A stretch of 64,000 bases of DNA, from NCBI GenBank assembly GCA_017428525.1, contig JAFRQQ010000009.1, positions 186,001-250,000 on the forward strand. The letters run 5' to 3'. This DNA comes from Clostridia bacterium. GTDB taxonomy: Bacteria > Bacillota > Clostridia > Oscillospirales > Acutalibacteraceae. Shown here one piece after another: positions 57,827 through 64,000 of the stretch (positions within the stretch are counted from its first letter, which is position 1; each line of letters starts with the position of its first letter). The translations under genes and the position numbers were made by a program. A model generated the notes under the pieces. It made no database searches. It was not told the origin of the DNA and saw only the letters and a program-made list of their open reading frames with translations.

Positions 57827-58481
57827 CAGCTTTCATCTCGTTTCTGATAATATCAATCATATAAAGATCTTCAGTGGAAAACGCAGTTCCTTGCTTGTTG
57901 GTCAAATAAGCGGCACGCGCCAGTTCATCTCTATTTTTACGAAGAGGCAGGTGGATTTCCTGCGATGCCTCTTCAAAGCCGAGAAAATGGATGGCCTTAA
58001 AAGCCTTTGGTGAAATCAACACAATTTGGTTGCCGAGATTACCGAGCTTCATAACCTGCGAAAGCCGTTTCACAGAGATCGCGTTCTGTAAAAAATCCCG
58101 GGCATAAGAGAAGTAGGAGTCATCCGCGCGATAACCCTTGATGATATCAAAACCTTCTGTGTTGACCGGGAAATTCTTCAGAATATAGTCTTTTGCCTGC
58201 ACGGCAAGATCGTTATCCAATGTGAACTTGCGGTTGTTCAGCAAAATGGAAATCCAATGAAGTATGCAAAAATCACTTCCATTGAGATCAAGTATTTTCA
58301 AATCTTTGATATTGAGCTCATATTTGTTTGCATACCCGCCGCCGTCATCATCGCATGCCCATTCCTTGGCGAGATCCGGGTATTCCGTGCAATAAAAGCC
58401 TCGCCCATAATCATTATAAGGCTTTCCTTTCCCGTACTCAGGCGTTTTAATGATATGTTTGGATCCGTGATAGATAATCAT
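57807..58481 (-). CDS. DUF3990 ADP-ribosyltransferase-like toxin
   Basis: A 224-residue DUF3990 protein, a family with the ADP-ribosyltransferase fold. The N-terminal YHGSKHIIKTPEY (about 4-16, NAD-contacting HGS), DYGRGFYCTEYPDLAKEWA (about 25-43) and the later YFSYARDFL segment are family hallmarks. In comparable pairs the protein modifies a host target unless bound by its HTH partner. Here the toxin-like gene comes first in the operon, followed by the regulator. It starts at ATG 58481 with GGGAG upstream. Confidence 0.75.
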   Translation of the reverse strand: MIIYHGSKHIIKTPEYGKGKPYNDYGRGFYCTEYPDLAKEWACDDDGGGYANKYELNIKDLKILDLNGSDFCILHWISILLNNRKFTLDNDLAVQAKDYILKNFPVNTEGFDIIKGYRADDSYFSYARDFLQNAISVKRLSQVMKLGNLGNQIVLISPKAFKAIHFLGFEEASQEIHLPLRKNRDELARAAYLTNKQGTAFSTEDLYMIDIIRNEMKADDPRLQ

Positions 58482-58503
58482 AGTATTACTCCCTTTCAGC
58501 TGT

Positions 58504-58554
58504 ATTATACCATTGCGATGTTAGTTTGTCAAGAAAATTATAACATTGAGATGT
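58504..58554 (-). promoter_or_regulatory. Promoter and duplicated operator of the DUF3990 operon
   Basis: On the minus strand TTGACA (58527-58532), 17 bp, TATAAT (58504-58509). Two 18-bp direct repeats, 58504-58521 and 58537-58554, agree at 16 positions (ATTATA..CATTG.GATGT on the plus strand) and are 33 bp apart, about three helical turns. One covers the -10, the other lies upstream of the -35. This fits autoregulation by the HTH protein. Confidence 0.75.
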
Positions 58555-58575
58555 GAGCTTATAATGAAAATTATA

Positions 58576-58598
58576 CGAAGCCGGTGTCGGCTCCGCTT
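58576..58598 (+). repeat. Imperfect inverted repeat, right arm
   Basis: Partner of 56213-56234. From here to 58834 no credible gene is seen; one hairpin-like stretch (GCCGTTGCAGTTGTAACGGC near 58752) is present. Confidence 0.4.
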
Positions 58599-58834
58599 GA
58601 AGTAGTATCCTCAAATATGTAATTATTCTCACCCTGCAAAAAGCGGAAGCCAATCTGTCGAAAAATCTGAAGTAAGTTCGTCAAAAACGCGAAATGGTGC
58701 TCAAAATCTATCGGAAGAATCCCAATAACTGCACTTAAACCATGAGACAGAAGAAGCCGTTGCAGTTGTAACGGCCATTTTTTTGCATATTTATTAATAT
58801 GAAATGCTGACCTCCGGGGTTTTGAAATCATGAA

Positions 58835-58870
58835 TTTGCTTCACAGTTTTTGCTTCAGAGTTTTGCTTCA
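58835..58870 (+). repeat. Right-end iterated motif TTTGCTTCA (three copies)
   Basis: Perfect TTTGCTTCA at 58835, 58849 and 58862, spaced 14 and 13 bp. Same motif, orientation and spacing as the left-end pair at 53311 and 53324. Confidence 0.65.
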
Positions 58871-59006
58871 ATATTCTGTATCAGAAATATATTGACATTT
58901 TTGATTTGTATATTTTGCACAGTTAAATATCTTCGCTATTGTGGAAACATACTGAAAAAATCCGCCTAAATTGATAAAAATGAAGAAATTCGGCTTAAAT
59001 TGAGCC

Positions 59007-59142
59007 CTCATAACCCGGAGGGTGAGGCGGGAGTGAATGACTGTCCGGTGGACAGTCAGAGCCGCCGAACAGACCGCAGCATTTTCGCAGCAGCGAAAAT
59101 GCAAGACCGGAGGTTCAAGTCCTCCCTCCGCAACCAAAGAAA
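59007..59142 (+). repeat. attR region: split partial copy of tRNA-fMet
   Basis: CTCATAACCCGGAGG (59007-59021) repeats the anticodon arm of tRNA-fMet, and 59108-59142 repeats its last 35 bp exactly. Between them lie about 86 bp with two perfect hairpins: GACTGTCC/GGACAGTC (about 59038-59056) and GCATTTTCGC/GCGAAAATGC (about 59079-59102). A small repeat element appears to have gone into the tRNA remnant. Confidence 0.75.
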
Positions 59143-59350
59143 GACAGTCCTCGAAAGAGGGCTGTTTTTCTTTCGTCTGAGGACGCAGAACCTCCGACCT
59201 CTGAAACGGGGTCCCCGAACAGTCGCAGACTGTTTGGGGAAAGGAGTCGCAGCGGAGTGAGCGAGCGCACGCGAAAAAAAAAATACAGCGCGGGCGCGAA
59301 CGATACGCAGCTTGCGACGACGCGGTTAAAGTCCTCCCTCCGCAACCAAA
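59143..59350 (+). repeat. tRNA-tail element, copy B (tRNA-fMet locus)
   Basis: Same order as copy A. A terminator hairpin (59144-59166, then T5). An inverted piece of tRNA-fMet, GAACCTCCGACCTC (59188-59201). A hairpin CCCCGAACAGT (59213-59223) against ACTGTTTGGGG (59229-59239). GCAGCGGAGTGA (59249-59260). A 31-bp block from GGGCGCGAACGATACG (59292-59322) that differs from copy A at 2 positions. Finally a direct copy of the tRNA-fMet 3' end (59325-59350, one mismatch). No gene is credible here. From 59351 to 59457 only a leader is seen. Confidence 0.85.
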
Positions 59351-59457
59351 AATCAGCAGGTGCCGTTAGGTTTCTATTGTATTTTTAATATTGTTGAAAT
59401 ATGATTGTCTGTATGATAAAATGTAATCGGAATGGATGTGCAGAAAGGAACGCGTGT

Positions 59458-59847
59458 ATGGCAGCGGAAAATGAGGTCATTTATATCGTCGCGGGTGACG
59501 AGATGCAAAAGCTCTTTGCAAAGGTCTTTCCGGATTATCAAACGATTCCGTTTCGGGAAGATTTCTCCAAAGGAAGCTGCGATGGAGTTTGCTTCAATGA
59601 GAAGATGATTGCGGACAGAGCTTCTTTCTGGGGCGTTGCAAAAGAGGCGTATCTTGCAAAAATGTCCCCGATCATTGATCTTGATCTCTCCCGCACCTAT
59701 GTCCTCACCTTCGGCAATGACTCGTGCTGCGCCGCGAACTTAAAATTCATGATCGGTTTTCTCAAATGCAAAGGATACGCAAAACCGATCCGGGTGCGCA
59801 TCGTCAACGAATACGACCTGACCGTCTTGCAGGAATACACCTGCTAG
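59458..59847 (+). CDS. DUF1835-like small protein
   Basis: A 129-residue protein beginning VIYIVAGDEMQKLFAKVF, with IPFREDFSKGSCDG (about 33-46) and a C-terminal half LSRTYVLTFGNDSCCAANL. The layout resembles the N-terminal part of DUF1835 proteins (a predicted nucleotide-like binding fold), but the usual longer C-terminus is absent. The start is ATG 59458 after AGAAAGGAAC. It stands directly right of the island and is not obviously related to neighbours. Confidence 0.5.
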   Translation: MAAENEVIYIVAGDEMQKLFAKVFPDYQTIPFREDFSKGSCDGVCFNEKMIADRASFWGVAKEAYLAKMSPIIDLDLSRTYVLTFGNDSCCAANLKFMIGFLKCKGYAKPIRVRIVNEYDLTVLQEYTC

Positions 59848-59882
59848 AATCCTTTATCAATCTTCAGAACGGAGGAAGAAAC

Positions 59883-59975
59883 ATGGCAGAATACAATCGG
59901 ATTGACATTGATTTTTATTCCAAGGGCACAAGGTGCAGCGCCTGGTTTTATCTGCCCGAAACAGAGGGAAAATGA
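59883..59975 (+). pseudogene. N-terminal fragment of an alpha/beta hydrolase
   Basis: A 30-residue frame (MAEYNRIDIDFYSKGTRC, then AWFYLPE) with GGAGGAAG before ATG 59883. It matches the first strands of dienelactone-hydrolase-type proteins, which continue with a PVIVMAHG-like motif; here a stop comes at once and the rest is missing. It is probably cut at a rearrangement junction near 59970. Confidence 0.55.
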
Positions 59976-59984
59976 TTGATCTTT

Positions 59985-60119
59985 TCATGGTGCAGTTCTC
60001 TCGTCTCTATATGGTTCCTCCAGGCTCAATTCAAACACCGTTTCCTTCGGCAGTGAGACAGAAAATCTGTGATTTTCATTGTCGAACTTATACAGCGTAG
60101 TGTGGGAGCCTTGATACAT
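59985..60119 (-). CDS. Short ORF or C-terminal gene fragment
   Basis: A 44-codon frame starting MYQGSHTTLYKFDNE and ending in SLEEPYRDERTAP. No ribosome-binding site of quality and no recognised family. It could be the tail of a lost gene joined at the junction near 59975, since stop codons lie directly in front. Confidence 0.2.
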   Translation of the reverse strand: MYQGSHTTLYKFDNENHRFSVSLPKETVFELSLEEPYRDERTAP

Positions 60120-60125
60120 CTTTCA

Positions 60126-60830
60126 TCATTCTGCTGCAGCCTCTATAAAGGCTTTGAGTATTTTCGTACTATTGGGATCTGTCTTCCATGAAAACTCCGG
60201 ATGCCACTGCACTGCCCACAAAAATCGATTCCCGGACATATAAACCGCTTCGATAATTCCATCCGGTGCTTTAGCCATTACTTTAAGATCGTCTGCCAAT
60301 GTTTTTACCGCTTGATGATGATAACTGTTCACAGAAAGCGTTTCTGTTTTCAAGCATTGGTATAGCGGTGAATCTTTTTCAATCATTACGTCATGGATTG
60401 GAACATCATATGGAGGTTTCTGGTGGTGTTCTATATCCGAAGGATGCTGAATAGGCAAATCCTGATACAACGTCCCTCCCAGAGCAGCATTTATAAACTG
60501 GATTCCTCTGCAGATACCAAGCACAGGCTTGTTTGAACTGATCGCTTCATGAAGATAAACCGTCTCCATGTCATCCCTTATTTCACAGCAGGACACAAGC
60601 CCATCCATTGGCTCTTCATGGTATAATTTTGGGGAAACATCATGTCCTCCAGTAAACAAAAAACCGTCACACAATCCAGCCAGTCTCTTAATCTCGCCCA
60701 CATCTGTTGAAAACGGTAATATGATTGGAATACCTCCCGTCTGATGTATTCCCTCCATATAACCCGGAAGCATCCATATACTTTCTTTTTCATCATCCCA
60801 CAGGGGCATGACGCCTATAATCGGTTTCAT
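60126..60830 (-). CDS. Gamma-glutamyl-gamma-aminobutyrate hydrolase-like (PuuD) amidotransferase
   Basis: A 234-residue class I glutamine amidotransferase-like hydrolase of the PuuD group: GFLFTGGHDVSP (about 64-75), VLGICRGIQFINAALGG (about 103-119, nucleophile Cys in GICRG), and QWHPEFSW (about 208-215, catalytic His and Glu). It removes the gamma-glutamyl group from GABA or similar amines. It overlaps the nadE stop by 4 bp (ATGA), and AAAGGATG precedes the start. Pairing with NAD synthetase suggests a shared ammonia or glutamyl theme, but this is inference. Confidence 0.85.
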   Translation of the reverse strand: MKPIIGVMPLWDDEKESIWMLPGYMEGIHQTGGIPIILPFSTDVGEIKRLAGLCDGFLFTGGHDVSPKLYHEEPMDGLVSCCEIRDDMETVYLHEAISSNKPVLGICRGIQFINAALGGTLYQDLPIQHPSDIEHHQKPPYDVPIHDVMIEKDSPLYQCLKTETLSVNSYHHQAVKTLADDLKVMAKAPDGIIEAVYMSGNRFLWAVQWHPEFSWKTDPNSTKILKAFIEAAAE

Positions 60831-62785
60831 CTCATCACATCCTTTAAATCGTCCAGCCACAAGCGCATTGAAGCATCGCTAGGCATCCGCCAATCTCCTC
60901 TCGGTGACAGAGAAACGCTCCCCACTTTAGGTCCATCCGGCAAACAGCTTCTTTTAAACTGTTGGGTAAAAAATCTGATATAAAAACGTTCAGCTGCTTT
61001 GATTATCTCCTTCCTTTCCAATTCCGGATAAGCACACATCGCGTAAGCTGCAGAACGGGAAGGCTCGAATCCATACCGGAGCGTATAATACAGTAAAAAA
61101 TCGTTCAGATCATACTTCCCGATCTTTTCCTCAGTCATCTGACTGATTTTTCCTTCATGGCTTGGAGTAAGCTCCGGTGTGATAGGTGTGTCACATATTG
61201 CGAAAATCACCCTCCTCAGTTCTTCGCTGCTGCAGAACTGTGCATATGTACGACAGATATACTTTACGAGCGTTTTCGGTACGGAAGCATTCACTGCATA
61301 CATGGACATATGATCCCCGTTGTATGTACACCAACCAAGCGCAAGTTCAGAAAGATCTCCCGTACCTACGACCAGCCCGTTTATCATATTGGCTGCATCC
61401 ATCAGTATATATGTACGCATTCTTGCCTGGGCATTCTCGTATGCAGAATCTCCTTCTCCCTGATAATCCTGGCTGTGTCCGATATCTTTCAGGTGCATCT
61501 GAACGCTTTCGCTGATCGGCACTTCGTGCACTTCGTCGGCGATAAGTCGCATCAGCTCTCGTGCATTTTTGTAGGTCAGACCGGATGTGTTTCCTTTGTT
61601 TGGCATCGTATACGCTATAATGCGAATCTCTGGAACCATACTCCTTGCCTCAGCGCAAACGAGCAGAGCAAGCGTGGAGTCCAGTCCGCCGGATATCCCG
61701 ATTAGAAGATTATAAATCCCGGTTGCCCTTATCCTTGTTGCCAGACCGTTTGCCTGAATGCGCATGATCTTTCTGCACCTGTCTCTCCTCTCCCGGTCGT
61801 CTGACGGTACAAAAGGATTTCTGCTAAGTACGACAGGGAGTTCCTTCAGTATATCCGCCATTTCACTGATCGATGCCTCGCCGTTCCTGAAAGCCCGTAT
61901 ATTTACATTTACTCTTCGATACATGTTCTCGTCGGCGTTCCCAAATGTATTCTGATGTCTTCTGTCGTACATAATACGCACCAGATCAATGGCACCGGTG
62001 CTTACGGAAGGGCACAGCGGAAATATATCTTCCTGAAGAACCGTTCCACATTGGCCAATAAGCGTGTGGCCCGAAAAGACAAGATCCGTGCTGCTTTCAT
62101 CCACCCCTGCAGAGGCATAGACATACGCACAGTAGCATGACCCGCTCTGTTGTTCTACAAGCCTTCTGCGGTATTCTTCCTTGCCGATCAGCTCATCCGA
62201 GGCAGACAGATTTGCGATGATGTTTGCCCCTGCAAGACACATGTGTGTGCTCGGTTTATCAGGCACCCAGAGATCCTCACAGATTTCTATACCCAGGACA
62301 GCCCCGCTTTCAGGATCCTCTGCAAGAATATCCGTTCCAAAAGGAATATCCTTCCCATGAATTCGTACGGAGCGTTCTGTCAAACCTTTCCCGGAGGAGA
62401 ACCATCTACCCTCATAGAACTCAGAATAATAAGGGATATATTGTTTTGGAATGATGGCGCAGACATTGCCTCCGGATATAACGGCCGCGCAGTTATACAG
62501 ATTGTTTTCAAACCGGATCGGCACCCCGATGATCACAGTAAGGCCTGAATATTCCTGTGTTGCCTCAGCAATCCTGATCATGCCATCCTGGGCTTTCTCC
62601 AGAAGCAGTCCGCTTCCAAACAGATCAGCACAAGTATATCCGGTCACAGATAATTCCGGAAAAACAATTAGACCGCATGCAGAGTTTTCTTTGATCAAAC
62701 GAACGATCTGATTCGTGTTATATTCCACATCTGCAACTTTAAGATCCGGTACTGCTGCAGCTGCGAGAATCAGTTGATTTCTCAT
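60827..62785 (-). CDS. nadE: Glutamine-dependent NAD(+) synthetase
   Basis: A 652-residue two-domain enzyme. The N-terminal nitrilase-like glutaminase shows the catalytic triad as PELSVTGYTC (Glu, about 44-53), a Lys in IIPKQYIPYY (about 112-121) and Cys in GIEICEDLW (about 169-177). The C-terminal synthetase has the PP-loop GISGGLDSTLALL (about 364-376) and GTGDLSELALGW. It converts deamido-NAD to NAD using glutamine. AAAAAGGAGTC precedes ATG 62785. The block is less GC-rich than the backbone, consistent with transfer. Confidence 0.95.
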   Translation of the reverse strand: MRNQLILAAAAVPDLKVADVEYNTNQIVRLIKENSACGLIVFPELSVTGYTCADLFGSGLLLEKAQDGMIRIAEATQEYSGLTVIIGVPIRFENNLYNCAAVISGGNVCAIIPKQYIPYYSEFYEGRWFSSGKGLTERSVRIHGKDIPFGTDILAEDPESGAVLGIEICEDLWVPDKPSTHMCLAGANIIANLSASDELIGKEEYRRRLVEQQSGSCYCAYVYASAGVDESSTDLVFSGHTLIGQCGTVLQEDIFPLCPSVSTGAIDLVRIMYDRRHQNTFGNADENMYRRVNVNIRAFRNGEASISEMADILKELPVVLSRNPFVPSDDRERRDRCRKIMRIQANGLATRIRATGIYNLLIGISGGLDSTLALLVCAEARSMVPEIRIIAYTMPNKGNTSGLTYKNARELMRLIADEVHEVPISESVQMHLKDIGHSQDYQGEGDSAYENAQARMRTYILMDAANMINGLVVGTGDLSELALGWCTYNGDHMSMYAVNASVPKTLVKYICRTYAQFCSSEELRRVIFAICDTPITPELTPSHEGKISQMTEEKIGKYDLNDFLLYYTLRYGFEPSRSAAYAMCAYPELERKEIIKAAERFYIRFFTQQFKRSCLPDGPKVGSVSLSPRGDWRMPSDASMRLWLDDLKDVMR

Positions 62786-62867
62786 GATGACTCCTTTTTT
62801 AGTTTTTTTGAAATGACCATTCTATTTCCTGCTTCGACATGCTGCTCTCAAGCCCGCATATAACAAA

Positions 62868-62906
62868 AAGCAGACACAGGCACAATCAGGCGCCTTTGTC
62901 TGCTTT
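62868..62906 (-). terminator. Terminator upstream of nadE
   Basis: A 14-bp stem (AAAGCAGACACAGGC against GCCTTTGTCTGCTTT) with poly-T on the minus strand. It ends the transcript of the MarR fragment and small membrane protein. Confidence 0.75.
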
Positions 62907-63012
62907 CTTATATTATACTCACAAAAGTCAAAATAGTCAATAAACTCTACGCTATTTTCCGCTTCCCACCGCTGCTGATGGTGAGGGAGTCTTCATTATT
63001 TCCTCCGCAGTT

Positions 63013-63171
63013 TCAGCTTCTTCTATTCTCAGGTTTTACCCAACAGTGCCACTTTGGAGCCTTCGGCATAGGTTCATGCTTCAAAAGTGCTTTAATAACA
63101 CGCCGGTGTGTAAACAGGCAGCAGGCACAAAGTGCCAAAATGACTATCAGAATAATTGTTCCAGGTTTCAT
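63013..63171 (-). CDS. Small single-pass membrane protein
   Basis: A 52-residue protein beginning MKPGTIILIVILALCACC, one transmembrane helix (about 4-21) followed by a basic, Trp/Pro-rich tail (KAPKWHCWVKPE). AGGAGG lies 10 nt before ATG 63171. It begins 13 bp after the MarR fragment stop, so it was probably part of that operon. Size and layout recall small FeoB-associated proteins, but the cysteine pattern differs. Confidence 0.5.
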   Translation of the reverse strand: MKPGTIILIVILALCACCLFTHRRVIKALLKHEPMPKAPKWHCWVKPENRRS

Positions 63172-63184
63172 TTCTACAGACCTC

Positions 63185-63430
63185 CTATCTCTCCATACGC
63201 GTCAGCGCCTTGTTCAGCAGATATTTGAGCTGGATCAGCTCCTCTTGCGGAAGATCGATACATCTTTGCATTGCCTTCGGAATATCAAGCGCCCTCTCTT
63301 TCAATGCTTCACCTTTTTCAGTCAGCGAAAGAAAGAGCCTGCGCTCATTGTTCTCCGGCCTGATACGGTTAATATATCCCTGTTTATCGAGCCGCTTCGA
63401 GAGCGGTGCCAGAGTAGTATTCTTTGCTTT
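63185..63430 (-). pseudogene. MarR-family regulator, 5'-truncated
   Basis: The frame reads the second half of a MarR winged helix: recognition helix and wing as LAPLSKRLDKQGYINRIR and NERRLFLSLTEKGEAL, then IPKAMQRCIDL and the dimerisation helix ending at TRMER. The N-terminal 60-70 residues are missing, the homology stopping near 63430 where unrelated sequence begins. Confidence 0.65.
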
Positions 63431-63548
63431 TCGTTATGTTTAGTTGCGTTATATGTAAGTATTACTGTTACGACATCAAAATCACAGCCACAACCCGCTG
63501 AAAATCAAGACTTTTTTTGCAATCCGGCGCTCTTTCTTTTGGCAAATA

Positions 63549-63572
63549 GCGGCGGGGATTGCTCCCCGCCGC
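63549..63572. terminator. GC-rich hairpin after TnpV
   Basis: GCGGCGGGG/CCCCGCCGC with a 6-nt loop. It lies just past the TnpV end; no T-run follows directly, so it may be a structural end of the element. The gap 63431-63548 shows no gene. Confidence 0.5.
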
Positions 63573-63580
63573 CCGTTACC

Positions 63581-63958
63581 TTATGCATAGATCAACTCGT
63601 GATTTACGATCTCTATTGCCCTGCCCCGGATGTTGTTCATCCGCTACACCCACAGCATTTGATCCTGTGCCTTGAGCTGTTCTGTCACGCCCTCACGCTC
63701 TGCCATCTGCTCTGTCAGCAGAAGCATTTGCTCCTTCGCCTGTTTGTTGATGTTGGCCAGATAGGTATTTAACTTGCCGCTGGTCAGTAGCTCCGTGTAC
63801 AGGGCTTTTCGCTCCGTCTTGAAGAACCGCAGGTGCCGCTGTCCCCATATCCCGATGGACTTTTCCTCTTTGGCTGGTACTGTCAGGCAGGGATAATAAT
63901 AGTCGCCCTGCAGCTCATACCACAAACCATTGTCTTTATCAAAAATGTACTTTTCCAT
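63581..63958 (-). pseudogene. TnpV transposon protein with in-frame stop
   Basis: The frame from ATG 63958 gives MEKYIFDKDNGLWYELQGDY, GIWGQRHLRF and LLTSGKLNTYLANI, typical of TnpV encoded by Firmicute conjugative transposons. A TAG at 63644-63646 interrupts it after LWV; the same frame then continues RMNNIRGRAIEIVNHELIYA to a TAA at 63581, the usual TnpV end. One codon has thus become amber (a Gly codon would be expected). The element continues beyond the window. Confidence 0.75.
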
Positions 63959-64000
63959 TGTGAAATCATCCCGTATAATAGTGTCGTTGATGTATTCGCA

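Noticed and set aside
58571-58831. An 86-codon minus-strand frame
   Set aside because: No ribosome-binding site, no family resemblance, and it ends in the inverted-repeat arm; treated as noncoding.
59000-59260. Short frames across the right island end (peptides such as RRFKSSLRNQ)
   Set aside because: They read the tRNA-fMet tail and its hairpins. The repeated noncoding structure explains them.
62978-63772. A 264-codon plus-strand frame
   Set aside because: It runs antisense across the small membrane protein, the MarR fragment and TnpV, all of which show family or ribosome-binding-site support.

Overview
The window reads as a chromosomal segment of a moderately high-GC, spore-forming Clostridia bacterium, most like the gut Oscillospiraceae/Ruminococcaceae. 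Support: sporulation and germination genes spread through the backbone (sigK, cwlD, spoIIM, spoIIID, two small coat proteins), Firmicute-type loci (hprK, murB-whiA-dnaE-pfkA, xer next to spoIIM), CCA-encoding tRNA genes and canonical sigma-A promoters. The taxonomic placement is inference.

Layout. 0-6 kb: a tRNA pair (CAT and Trp) on the minus strand, an ABM-domain protein, a YgjP-like metalloprotease, topoisomerase IV (parE, parC) and secG. 6-18 kb: sigK, a Pr6Pr membrane protein, a GH43 glycosidase, a sugar isomerase, a membrane phosphoesterase, a class A PBP, then ruvX, cwlD, radA, a DUF6873-like protein and a Xer recombinase. 18-30 kb, minus strand: spoIIM, pcrA, pfkA, dnaE, whiA, murB, a ROK glucokinase, hprK, then coat proteins. 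30-38 kb: an esterase, spoIIID, an inositol dehydrogenase-like protein, a DUF819 transporter, a clear sphingosine-1-phosphate lyase homologue overlapping a CREST/ceramidase-like membrane protein, and a stand-alone E2 acyltransferase domain. 38-43 kb: tRNA-Pro with a peculiar tRNA-tail repeat element, then a five-gene operon of heptose-pathway-like enzymes (deoxyhypusine-synthase-like protein, HldE-like kinase, HAD phosphatase, secreted protein, GmhA-like isomerase). 43-53 kb: a secreted EEP hydrolase, upp, rpiB, tsaB, tsaE, yccF, two GDPDs, a GH27 alpha-galactosidase, a GT2/TagF-like fusion and tRNA-Leu.

53.2-59.1 kb is an AT-richer genomic island inserted at the 3' end of tRNA-fMet. It is bounded by a 35-bp direct repeat of the tRNA tail and carries iterated TTTGCTTCA motifs just inside both ends, but no integrase. 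Its cargo is a zinc-ribbon PAPS-reductase-like protein, an AAA/DUF4143 ATPase, and a three-gene operon of a DUF3990 ADP-ribosyltransferase-like toxin, an HTH antitoxin and an Ntn-hydrolase-like protein, the operon preceded by a duplicated operator. 59.3-64 kb is a decayed accessory zone: truncated genes, a gamma-glutamyl hydrolase/NAD synthetase pair, a MarR fragment and a TnpV gene with an in-frame stop.

The most striking unexplained structure is a tRNA-tail-nested element seen at tRNA-Pro and tRNA-fMet, and probably at tRNA-Trp. The order is: tRNA, terminator, short inverted copy of the tRNA 3' half, a covarying CCCCGAA hairpin, conserved GCAGCGGAGTGA and GGGCGCGAAYGATACG blocks, and finally a direct copy of that tRNA's own 3' end. 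The second strong signal is the lyase/ceramidase-like pair, which suggests sphingolipid breakdown.
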